From Armatimonadetes bacterium 13_1_40CM_64_14 (GTDB lineage Bacteria > Sysuimicrobiota > Sysuimicrobiia > Sysuimicrobiales > Kaftiobacteriaceae), in the NCBI GenBank assembly GCA_001917855.1, contig MNEU01000075.1, positions 1 to 46,511 on the forward strand: a stretch of DNA of 46,511 bases, given 5' to 3'. The position numbers and the translations under genes were made by a program. The notes under the pieces were generated by a model that made no database searches, was not told the DNA's origin, and worked only from the letters and a program-made list of their open reading frames with translations. Below, one piece after another: positions 35,472 to 43,511 of this stretch (position 1 is the stretch's first letter; the number at the start of each line of letters is the position of its first letter).

Positions 35472-36779
35472 CTAGAGCCGGGCGACGAAGCGACCGGGGT
35501 TGAGCAGCCCGTGGGGGTCGAACTGGTGCTTGAGATCCTTCATCAAGCTGAGGGTCGGCGGGGGCGGACCCCACACATCAAGTCTGCGCTTCACTTCAGG
35601 CGGAGCGGACGCCAGGACAACGTGGCCGTGACGTTCCGTTGCCATCGTAGTGAGACGGCCGACCCACCTCGGGGCGGAGGCGGCATCGGCGATAGTGAGC
35701 CAGACGGTGCCCGTGCCAGCATGGGCCACATACTGGGGCAGCGCCCCATCCAGTGGCTGCTGCACGAAGCGAATCACATCCATCACCGCCGCCAGAGGAA
35801 CTGTCACGCGCACGACGGCGGGGGCCATGCCGTCCGCGCCGAAATCGCGCAGGACCTCCCACAGCCGGAGGTGCCTCGCGCCGTCGAGTACCTCTACTGC
35901 CATCCCCCCGCGCTCGGCCATGCCCGTCACGTCTCGGACATGACGCGCCACGGCCTCTTCGAAACCTTCGGCCCACACGGCGACGCTGACCGACTCACCC
36001 GGGAATCCGGCGGATGCGGCCACCTCCCCGTGCACGACGGCCACGGCGGCCGGGAGGAGCGCCGAGGCAAACACCTCACGCGTGAGCTCGGCCGCCTGGG
36101 GGAGCGATCCACGCGCCATGACTGTTCTGGCCGTTTCGGGCTGCGGGGCCATCTTGAACGTCGCCTCCGTGATGACGCCCAACGTCCCGAGAGATCCCAC
36201 AAACAGTTTGCACATATCGTAGCCGGCGACATTCTTTACGACCTTGCCGCCCGCTTTGATCGGCGTGCCGTCCGCGAGGACCACCTTCATCCCAATCACT
36301 AAGTCGCGCACGCTTCCATACATCATGCGTCGTGGTCCGTTCGTGTTGGCGGCCACGATGCCGCCCACGGTCGCCCGTTGCGGACGCGCCGCATCGATCG
36401 CCAGAAACTGATTTCGTCGCCCGAGTAATTCTTGGAGAGACACTAAGGGCACGCCGGCCTGCACGGTCGCCGTCAGGTTGGCGTCATCGTGTTCGACCAG
36501 CCCCGTCAACCGTTCCAGACTGAGCGCCACCTCGGCATGGCGAGGCACATTGCCCCAGTGCATCGCCGTCCCCCCGCCCCAGGGGACAACCGCCGCCTCG
36601 TGCTCGGCACACAGACGCAGCGCAACCGCGATCTGCTCAGCGTCGGCCGGCGCGATCCGCACGTGGGGCGTGATCCCATCGACAGTACACGCTCGCAGCG
36701 CGCCCGGGGCCAGTTGCACCCCCCCGGATCCCAGGGCCCTATGCAGCGCAGTGGTAAGTTCGTCCAGCTTCAGCGCCAT
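35472..36779 (-). CDS. glcE: FAD-binding oxidase subunit, GlcE-like
   Basis: Accessory FAD-binding subunit of glycolate oxidase, which oxidises glycolate to glyoxylate. The 435-residue product has the PCMH-type FAD domain with VVPWGGGTAMHWG (about 64-76), RATVGGIVAANTNGPRRMMYG and GGKVVKNVAGYDMCKLFVGSLGTLGVITEATFKM split over about 175-215, and an FAD-oxidase C-terminal domain ending in HGLLNPGRF. It lies 44 bases after glcF and nine before the GH57 gene, in the order glcD-glcD-glcF-glcE. A weak GGGTGGG element precedes the ATG. Confidence 0.9.
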   Translation of the reverse strand: MALKLDELTTALHRALGSGGVQLAPGALRACTVDGITPHVRIAPADAEQIAVALRLCAEHEAAVVPWGGGTAMHWGNVPRHAEVALSLERLTGLVEHDDANLTATVQAGVPLVSLQELLGRRNQFLAIDAARPQRATVGGIVAANTNGPRRMMYGSVRDLVIGMKVVLADGTPIKAGGKVVKNVAGYDMCKLFVGSLGTLGVITEATFKMAPQPETARTVMARGSLPQAAELTREVFASALLPAAVAVVHGEVAASAGFPGESVSVAVWAEGFEEAVARHVRDVTGMAERGGMAVEVLDGARHLRLWEVLRDFGADGMAPAVVRVTVPLAAVMDVIRFVQQPLDGALPQYVAHAGTGTVWLTIADAASAPRWVGRLTTMATERHGHVVLASAPPEVKRRLDVWGPPPPTLSLMKDLKHQFDPHGLLNPGRFVARL

Positions 36780-36823
36780 GCGCCCACCCGTGCCGCGGGA
36801 GATCTCATCGGGTCGTTAGCTCA

Positions 36824-38106
36824 TCACTCACGGGCGTCCGGCGAGGGGGACGAACTACCGTCGCCGTCCCCATACGCCCGATCGAGCAAATCCATGAGGT
36901 GGTACACGGGAAGAGCTGGCCCGTACCGCAGACCACCTGCGCGCAGCTGCACCATGCAGCCGGGGTTGGGGGCCACGATCGCCTGCGCCCCGGCACGGGA
37001 GACGGCGGTCATCTTCTCTTGCAACAGCTGCATCGACATCTCGGGATGCGTGATGTTGTAGATACCGGCACTGCCGCAACACCGATCCGAGCCCTCCATC
37101 TCCACTAGTCGCAGCCCGGGAATGGCAGCCAGCAGTTGCCGCGGCGGCTTGCGGATCTTCTGTCCGTGAGCCAGATGGCAAGGATCCTGATAGGTAACGG
37201 TCATCTCCATCCGCTCGGTCGGGGGCAGCAGTCCCAACGCGGCCAAGAACTCGCTCGCGTCTTTGACCAGCGCCGCGAAGCGCGCGGCCGGCTCGGCCAA
37301 GGACGGATCATCTCGGAGCAAGTGCCCATATTCTTTCATGGCTGCACCACATCCGGATGCGTTGACGATCACCGCGTCGACTCCGGCGTCGAGAAAACTG
37401 CGAACGTTGCGCCGGGCCATCTTCTTGGCCGCATGGGACTCTCCATTGTGCACGTTGAGCGCCCCACAGCACACTTGAGTGCGCGGAATCACCACCTCGC
37501 ACCCGTTACGTCGCAGGACGCGCACAGTGGCGTCGTTGATGTCGGCAAAGAGAGTGCTCATCACGCAGCCGGACAGCAGCGCCACTCGCGCGCGGCGGGG
37601 GCCGATCGCCGGCAGGACGTCGGACTCCGGGGTAAAGAACTTCCGCGGGATCGGCACTGCAAGCCCGAGCGCTGATAGAAACGCAGCAGAGTCGCCGCGA
37701 GTCGCAACCGACGCGGGTAGGGGAACAGCTGCGTGAAAGCCAGCCGGGTGAGCGTCCGCGCCAACGGGCCGCCGGGGGGGCCCAAGACCTCGCGGGCAGC
37801 CTCGGCGATGCGGCCGTATTGCACCCCGGACGGACAGGCCGTCTCGCAGGCGCGGCACATCAGGCACAAGTAGATGTGTTCGCCGAACCTCGCGTTCGGC
37901 TCGATGCGGCCTTCGGCCGCCGCGCGCACCAAGTGGATCCGGCCGCGAGGCGATTCGGGCTCCAGCTGGGTGACACGGTAGGTCGGGCAGTGATTCAGAC
38001 ACAGGCCACAATGGACGCACTGGTCCAGTTCCGCAATGCTCAGACGAGCATCGCCGGGAAGGTGTTCAGCTGTCAGGTCTGCCTCTGCGACGTGATGGTC
38101 GGTCAT
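36824..38106 (-). pseudogene. glcF: Glycolate oxidase iron-sulfur subunit GlcF, split by a frameshift
   Basis: GlcF passes electrons through two 4Fe-4S clusters and two CCG domains. The N-terminal part starts at ATG 38106 (MTDHHVAEADLT) and has CVHCGLCLNHCP and CLMCRACETACP; its frame turns to nonsense after LLRFYQRSG near 37663. The remaining family sequence continues in another frame with LAVPIPRKFFTPESD, then the CCG parts around SGCVMSTLF, VCCGALNVHNGE, QDPCHLAHGQ and RCCGSAGIYN, to 36824. Joining the frames with one added base at about 37663 gives a normal GlcF of about 427 residues. No slippery heptamer is visible, so this is a one-base deletion in the organism or a sequencing/assembly error. 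The rest of the operon is intact. Confidence 0.88.
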
Positions 38107-38152
38107 GGTCTGATCTCGCTCACGGAAGGCTGCCGCCTCCCGACCTTCTCAC

Positions 38153-39628
38153 TCATATCCACAGTCCTGCCGGGATTTTCGCGGGCGCTCGCCGCATCTC
38201 GGCACACGTAATAGGCGTCGGAAACATCTTCGCGGGATTGAAACGGCCGTCCGGATCGAAGACGCGGCGGACCCGCGCCATCGCGTCCAAATCGGCGGGA
38301 GAAAACAGGAGGCCGATGTACGCCTTTTTCTCCAGCCCGATGCCATGTTCGCCCGTGATACTGCCGCCCGCGGCGATGCACGCACGCAGGATCTCCGCAC
38401 CCGCCTCGATGACCCGGTCCAAATCACCCGGCGTACGCATGTCAAATAGGATGTTCGGATGCAGGTTGCCGTCGCCGGCGTGAAAGACGTTGGCGATGCG
38501 CAAGTTGTACCGGGCGCTGATCGAAGCGATCCGCGCCATGACCTCCGGCAGTCGGCTGCGCGGCACGACGCCGTCCTGCACGTAGTAGTTCGGCGCGAGA
38601 GCCCCCAGAGCGCCGAATGCGCCCTTGCGCCCTTTCCACAGGCGTTGCCGTTCTGCCTCATCCTGGGCGAGCCGGACCTCACGTGCCCCCCGGGTGGTAC
38701 AGATGGTCTGCACGATGGACGCCGCTCGCGCAGTCTCCTCGCGTACGCCCTCGAGCTCCACGAGCAGCACCGCTTCGGCGTCGCGCGGATACCCGACTGG
38801 CGCGCCTGTTTCCACAGCTTCGATCGTCAGGCGGTCCATCATCTCTAACGCGGCGGGGACGATGCCCGCCCCCGTGATTTCCACTACCGCCTGCGTGGCC
38901 GCCTCCATGCGGTCGAAGATGGCCAGCAGCGTCCGCACTGTCTCGCGGGTCCGCATCAAACGAACCACAACTCCCGTCGCTATGCCGACGGTCCCCTCAG
39001 ACCCGACGAAGGCGCCGCAGAGGTCGTAGCCAGGGATATCCGACACGCGTCCTCCCAGCGACACCACTCGGCCATCATCAAGCACGACCTCCAGCCCGAG
39101 CACGTGATTAGTCGTAACGCCATAGGCGAGCGTGTGCGGGCCACCGGAGTTGTTCGCGACGTTTCCGCCGATGGAGCACGCCGCCTGGCTGCTGGGATCG
39201 GGAGCATAGAAGTAGCCCGCGGGAGAGACCGCCTTCGTGACGTCCTGGTTGATGACGCCGGGCTCCACGACCGCAAGCCGGTTCGGCAAGTCGACCTCCC
39301 GGATGTGGTTCATCCGCGCCAGCGAGATCATCACCCCGCCCTCGGCGGGGACTGCTCCCCCCGCCAAACCAGTCCCCGACCCTCGCGGCACGATTGGGAC
39401 GTTTGCCCGTTTCGCCGCCCGGACCGCACCGGCGACCTCTTCCGTACTCGCGGGCAAGACGACGATCTCTGGCATCACCTGGAGGATTGAGCCGTCCTGC
39501 TCGTAGACGATAATGTCTTCTTTTTCCACGAGGACATACGCGTCGCCGACGACGGCTCGCAGTTCCCGGAGCAAGGCGTCTCGAGTGACACGCGATGCCT
39601 TCTGTTCCGATGGACTGAGTTTCGCCAT
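38153..39628 (-). CDS. glcD: FAD-linked oxidase, GlcD-like paralogue 1
   Basis: Catalytic FAD subunit of glycolate (or D-lactate type) oxidase. It has the PCMH FAD domain with IVPRGSGTGLAGGAVP, PSSQAACSIGGNVANNSGGPHTL split over about 145-170, GYDLCGAFVGSEGTVGI, and the C-terminal FAD-oxidase domain with NVFHAGDGNLHPNILFD and GGSITGEHGIGLEKK. The start is taken at ATG 39628 (MAKLSPSEQK), with GAGGG eight bases upstream; GTG 39661, close after the glcD-2 stop, is also possible. It is about half identical to the gene just upstream, a tandem pair. The frameshifted glcF follows 46 bases later. Confidence 0.92.
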   Translation of the reverse strand: MAKLSPSEQKASRVTRDALLRELRAVVGDAYVLVEKEDIIVYEQDGSILQVMPEIVVLPASTEEVAGAVRAAKRANVPIVPRGSGTGLAGGAVPAEGGVMISLARMNHIREVDLPNRLAVVEPGVINQDVTKAVSPAGYFYAPDPSSQAACSIGGNVANNSGGPHTLAYGVTTNHVLGLEVVLDDGRVVSLGGRVSDIPGYDLCGAFVGSEGTVGIATGVVVRLMRTRETVRTLLAIFDRMEAATQAVVEITGAGIVPAALEMMDRLTIEAVETGAPVGYPRDAEAVLLVELEGVREETARAASIVQTICTTRGAREVRLAQDEAERQRLWKGRKGAFGALGALAPNYYVQDGVVPRSRLPEVMARIASISARYNLRIANVFHAGDGNLHPNILFDMRTPGDLDRVIEAGAEILRACIAAGGSITGEHGIGLEKKAYIGLLFSPADLDAMARVRRVFDPDGRFNPAKMFPTPITCAEMRRAPAKIPAGLWI

Positions 39629-39667
39629 CACCCAAGCCCTCGTCCGACTACGATCTGGCACACAGCC

Positions 39668-41101
39668 TCAGGTCCACATCCCGGGCGCGACCGCCCGCTT
39701 CACGGTGAGGTCCGTTGGTTCGCCCACGGGGAGCAGCTTCCCCGGGTTCATGATACCGCCGGGGTCGAAGACGTGCTTCACGTTCTGCATGGACTGCAGA
39801 TCGGCGTCTGTGAACAACCAGCGCATGTACTCTCGTTTTTCGATCCCCACGCCATGTTCGCCTGTAATCGTGCCGCCCGCGTCCACGCAGGCATGGAGAA
39901 TTTCCTCGCCTGCCTGCACGACGCGCTGCATAATGCCACGTTCGCGGGGGTTGAACAGGATGATGGGATGCAAATTGCCGTCGCCGGCGTGGAAGAGGTT
40001 GCCGATGCGCAAATCATGCGCTTGGCCGATCGCCATGACCCGACGCATCACCTCAGGCAGCTTGGTGCGGGGCACGACGCCGTCGTGCAGATAATATGAG
40101 GGCGCCAGGCGACCCAGCGCACCGGCCCCCTCTTTGCGCCCCTTCCATAATAGTAGGCGTTCCTGCTCGGTCTCCGCCGTGCGGAGCATTCGCAGTTCAT
40201 GCCGCCGGCAGATTTCCCCGATCCGATCGATCTGGCGAGGCAGCGCCTCCTGCGTCCCCTCCACTTCGATCAGCAGCACCGCCCCGGCATCTTCCGGGTA
40301 GCCGGCGTGGATGGACGCCTCGACCGCGGCCATCACGACACCATCCATCATTTCCATTGCCGTGGGCACAATGCCCGCCCCAATCACATCTGATACGGTC
40401 TGTGACGCATCGTCGATTGACTCGAAGACCGCGAGGAGCGTCCGCGCCGCCTCAGGCTTGCGCAACAGTCTGACCACGACCGCCGTGACCACGCCCAGAG
40501 TGCCCTCGGATCCCACAAGGAGACCGCACAAGTCATAACCGGGGGAATCGACGGCGTGGCTGCCGACCCAGACGACCGTCCCGGATGCCAGCACGACTTG
40601 TAGGGCCAGCACGTGATTGCTGGTCACGCCGTACGACAGGCAGTGGGGCCCTCCCGCATTGTTGCCGACGTTGCCTCCGATGGTCGATACCGACTGACTG
40701 CCGGGGTCGGGGGCGTAAAACAATCCATAGGGAGCAGCGGCAGTGGTGAGATCGACGTTGACGACACCCGGCTCCACGACGGCCAGCCGGTGGGGGGCAT
40801 CGAGGTCGAGAATGTGATTCATCCGTGTCAGAACGACCATGACCCCCCCGCGGATGGGAATCGAGCCGCCGTTGAGACCCGTCCCGGCCCCCCGGGCGAC
40901 GATGGGCACCCCAGCCTCGCCAGCTGCACCCACCACGGCGGCGACTTCCTCTGTGGACCCAGGCAGGACGACGAGATCAGGAAGGCTATGTGCGACGAGA
41001 AAGGCATCCTGCTCATACACGACGACGTCTTCGGGGCGGACTAACACGTGGGCAGGACCGACGATCTCCTGCAGGTGGGCGATGAGGGCGGCGGGGATCA
41101 T
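39668..41101 (-). CDS. FAD-linked oxidase, GlcD-like paralogue 2
   Basis: A 477-residue paralogue of the next gene with the same layout: IVARGAGTGLNGGSIP, APDPGSQSVSTIGGNVGNN, GYDLCGLLVGSEGTLGV, NLFHAGDGNLHPIILF and GGTITGEHGVGIEKREY. One of the two may serve glycolate and the other D-lactate or another 2-hydroxyacid; sequence does not decide. It is the first gene of the run glcD-glcD-glcF-glcE-GH57-binding protein. The ATG at 41101 is eight bases after a TATAAT box and has no room for a normal ribosome binding site if transcription starts there, suggesting a leaderless message. Confidence 0.92.
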   Translation of the reverse strand: MIPAALIAHLQEIVGPAHVLVRPEDVVVYEQDAFLVAHSLPDLVVLPGSTEEVAAVVGAAGEAGVPIVARGAGTGLNGGSIPIRGGVMVVLTRMNHILDLDAPHRLAVVEPGVVNVDLTTAAAPYGLFYAPDPGSQSVSTIGGNVGNNAGGPHCLSYGVTSNHVLALQVVLASGTVVWVGSHAVDSPGYDLCGLLVGSEGTLGVVTAVVVRLLRKPEAARTLLAVFESIDDASQTVSDVIGAGIVPTAMEMMDGVVMAAVEASIHAGYPEDAGAVLLIEVEGTQEALPRQIDRIGEICRRHELRMLRTAETEQERLLLWKGRKEGAGALGRLAPSYYLHDGVVPRTKLPEVMRRVMAIGQAHDLRIGNLFHAGDGNLHPIILFNPRERGIMQRVVQAGEEILHACVDAGGTITGEHGVGIEKREYMRWLFTDADLQSMQNVKHVFDPGGIMNPGKLLPVGEPTDLTVKRAVAPGMWT

Positions 41102-41109
41102 CGTGACCC

Positions 41110-41115
41110 ATTATA
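41110..41115 (-). promoter_or_regulatory. -10 box of a leaderless-type promoter for the glc operon
   Basis: A perfect TATAAT on the minus strand ends eight bases before the ATG at 41101, in GTATAATGG context identical to that before prfA. No good -35 hexamer is seen. The rest of the 207-base divergent gap to the binding protein gene (41102-41308) shows no other element I can support. Confidence 0.5.
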
Positions 41116-41308
41116 CGGAACCCGCGAGCCAGGACCAGGGACAAGCCTCGGGGGGAGGGATGACTCCACCAGGTGCAGAAGCGGCCTGATAGTTCTCATC
41201 CCGGGCGACCAGAGGAGGAAGGGAGGCACAAACGGCCGGACGGGATGTGCGCAGGCCCGAACACACTCAGGCTGGGCGCGGATTCTTTAGCAAGGAGGAG
41301 ACAAAACG

Positions 41309-42679
41309 ATGCCTGACCGTGAAGTCAATCGTCGAGATTTTCTCAAGGGACTGGGCGTGACCGTTGGCGCAGTCACCATCGGCGGACTCGCCAGTACGGT
41401 GCTCCCGCCACCTGCCGAGGCACAGGCTCCCGCGCAGGGGAAGATCCCCACTACGGCTTACAAAATCGGCCACATGACCTTCCAATCGGGCCCGGCGGCT
41501 GTCCTCGGCGCGCCCATGCTCAAGGGGCACACGCTGGCCGCCGAGGAGATCAACGCCGAGGGCGGGTTGCTCGGCAAGCGGTTGATTGAGACCATCACCG
41601 CCGACGAAAATGCGGGCACGGACGCGAACGTAAAAGAGTTCAAACGAATGAAGCTCGAAGGGAAGATCGATGCCTTTACGGGGATCACGTCGAGCAGCAA
41701 CACGCCGGCGATCGGCCCGGTGGCCGAGGATCTGAAGGTCCTCACGCTCTTTGTGGACGGGTGCACCGACTTCCTTTTTGACAAAGCCGTGCCGAATCCC
41801 AAGTACGTCTTCCGCGTCACCAACATCCAGTCGGCGGACGGCGTCACCTGCGCGATCGCGACAGCTGCGACCTGGCCGGAGGTGCGGAAAATCGCGTACA
41901 TCAACCCGGACTACTCCTACGGCCGCAACGCCTTCGACCACTTCCGTATTGCCATCAGCAAGTTGCTCCCGGGCACCGAGGTCGTTTCTGAGGCGTGGCC
42001 GAAGCTGGGCACCGCCGATTTCATCGCGCACATCACGAAGACGATTTCCGCCAAGCCCGACTTGCTGATGTCGTCCGTCTGGGGCGGCGACTACATCGCC
42101 TTCTACAAGCAGGCGTTGGGCTACGGGCTGTTCGAGAAGATGAAGTTCGCCAGCACGTTGGCGTTTGGGGTCGCTCCGCAGGCAATCGGCAACGACCACC
42201 CAGAGGGCGTCATTGCCGGCGTGCACTCCAACTACTACTGGAATTTCCCGCCGGGCAATAGGTGGCCCCTCAACACCCTCTTCGTGCGCAAGTACTACAA
42301 TCGCTGGAAGGAATACCCGAACTTCCAGGCGGAGGGCGCCTACACCGCCGTCAACATGCTCCACAACGCGATGAAGCGGGCGAACCGACTCACGGGGGGG
42401 TGGCCGGAGGACGACGCCATCATTCACGAACTGGAGGGCCTGTCCTGGGAGTCCCCCGCCGGGTACATCCAGATCCGACCCGACAACCACCAGGCGTATA
42501 AGGACGCGATGACCGGCTTCTCGATGAGGGACAAGAACCTGCCGTTCCTCGTCCTGGACCCCAGCCGGATGTTCACGATCCCGATCCGAAATATCACGGC
42601 CCCCCCGGGATGGCCCAAGGGGGAGCCAACGTCCACGTACACCTGGATCGACCAGACCTGGCCGAAGGTCAAAGGGTAA
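41309..42679 (+). CDS. Tat-exported ABC substrate-binding protein, branched-chain amino acid (Peripla_BP_6) type
   Basis: Periplasmic or surface binding protein of the LivJ/LivK-like family; such proteins bind amino acids, amides or aromatic acids. The 456-residue product opens with a Tat signal (NRRDFLKGLGV, Arg8-Arg9; cleavage near AEAQA at about 36-40). The mature part has the type I fold with KGHTLAAEEINAEGGLLG, AFTGITSSSNTPA, YINPDYSYGRNAFD and GTADFIAHITKTISAKPDLL. An AGGAGG ribosome binding site stands 9 bases before the ATG. It faces the transporter operon encoding LivF, so it may supply a Liv-type transporter lying beyond the window. The true substrate is not evident; closeness to glc genes allows a carboxylate. 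Confidence 0.9.
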   Translation: MPDREVNRRDFLKGLGVTVGAVTIGGLASTVLPPPAEAQAPAQGKIPTTAYKIGHMTFQSGPAAVLGAPMLKGHTLAAEEINAEGGLLGKRLIETITADENAGTDANVKEFKRMKLEGKIDAFTGITSSSNTPAIGPVAEDLKVLTLFVDGCTDFLFDKAVPNPKYVFRVTNIQSADGVTCAIATAATWPEVRKIAYINPDYSYGRNAFDHFRIAISKLLPGTEVVSEAWPKLGTADFIAHITKTISAKPDLLMSSVWGGDYIAFYKQALGYGLFEKMKFASTLAFGVAPQAIGNDHPEGVIAGVHSNYYWNFPPGNRWPLNTLFVRKYYNRWKEYPNFQAEGAYTAVNMLHNAMKRANRLTGGWPEDDAIIHELEGLSWESPAGYIQIRPDNHQAYKDAMTGFSMRDKNLPFLVLDPSRMFTIPIRNITAPPGWPKGEPTSTYTWIDQTWPKVKG

Positions 42680-42697
42680 TCAGACCGTTCACCTGTC

Positions 42698-42727
42698 GGG
42701 ACGGAGGCCGCTACCGGCCTCCGTCCC
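42698..42727. terminator. 13-bp hairpin terminator shared by convergent genes
   Basis: GGGACGGAGGCCG (42698-42710) pairs exactly with CGGCCTCCGTCCC (42715-42727) around the loop CTAC. It begins 18 bases after the binding-protein stop and includes the stop and last codons of the convergent ATPase gene. No U-tract follows on either strand. Confidence 0.6.
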
Positions 42728-43511
42728 GGATCTCCCCAGACCCCGCATCGAGTCTGTCCCAAATCTGCTTTTTCAATTCTAAGAACGCCGCGGTGTACCG
42801 CATCGCCGGCCGCCGCGGGCGTGGAAAGTCCACGCGCACTTCGGCCTTTACCCGTCCTGGTCGAGAGGAGAAGACTATGACGCGGTCCGCCAGGTACACC
42901 GCCTCCTCAATATCATGGGTGACCAGGATCACCGTCTTCGTCCGCTTCTCCCACAGCCCGATGAGGACATCTTGCATCCTCACACGTGTCTGCGCGTCCA
43001 GCAGGCCGAATGGCTCATCGAGCAGGAGAAGGGCGGGGTCGACAATCAGCACCCGGGCCACTTCGACCATCTTGACCATCCCGCCGGACAGGTCTTTCGG
43101 GTAGGCGCGTTCGAACCCGCGAAGCCCGAGCAGATCGATCATCTCGTCGACGAGTGCCCGCTGCCGGCACGCCTCCACGCCCTGGGCTTGCAGGCCAAAA
43201 GCGAGGTTGTCCGCGACCGTCATCCACGGGAAGAGGGCCTCTTCCTGAAAGACGAACCCGCGCTGGGGACTCGGACCGACCACGGGGGCGCCGTCACATG
43301 TGATTGTGCCTCGCGCGGGCCGCAGAAGACCCGCCACACAGCAAAGCAGCGTCGTTTTTCCGCACCCCACTGGTCCGACGATCGCCAGGAATTCGTTGTC
43401 CGAGATGACAAGGGTGACGCCGTCTAGGGCCCGCACCGAAGTTCGACCGGCATAGGTATAGGCGAGGTCGGCAATGTCGAGTTTGACGGCGGGAGCGGGA
43501 TTAATCTTCAA
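42711..43511 (-). CDS. ABC transporter ATP-binding protein, NitT/TauT type
   Basis: ATPase for the two adjacent permeases, of the nitrate/sulfonate/bicarbonate group (SsuB/TauB-like). The start is put at TTG 43511 (LKINPAPAVKLDIADLAYTY); the frame upstream lies inside the permease gene and is unlike the family, and no ATG or GTG lies nearby. It has Walker A GPVGCGKTT, the Q-loop FVFQEEALFPWMTV, signature LSGGMVKMVEVARVL (Met in place of Gln), Walker B ALLLLDEPFGLLD and H-loop LVTHDIEEAVYLADR. It overlaps the permease stop by 11 bases, so translation is probably coupled. It closes the operon and ends in a hairpin. Confidence 0.9.
   Translation of the reverse strand: MKINPAPAVKLDIADLAYTYAGRTSVRALDGVTLVISDNEFLAIVGPVGCGKTTLLCCVAGLLRPARGTITCDGAPVVGPSPQRGFVFQEEALFPWMTVADNLAFGLQAQGVEACRQRALVDEMIDLLGLRGFERAYPKDLSGGMVKMVEVARVLIVDPALLLLDEPFGLLDAQTRVRMQDVLIGLWEKRTKTVILVTHDIEEAVYLADRVIVFSSRPGRVKAEVRVDFPRPRRPAMRYTAAFLELKKQIWDRLDAGSGEIRDGGR

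Noticed and set aside
37664..38020. Upstream extension of the GlcF C-terminal frame to an ATG at 38020
   Set aside because: The extension is the wrong-frame translation of the iron-sulfur half and has no iron-sulfur motifs. The frameshift explanation fits both halves.
41102..41308. Plus-strand promoter for the Tat-exported binding protein
   Set aside because: A GATAGT near 41191 has only an ATGACT about 22 bases upstream, too far for a normal promoter.
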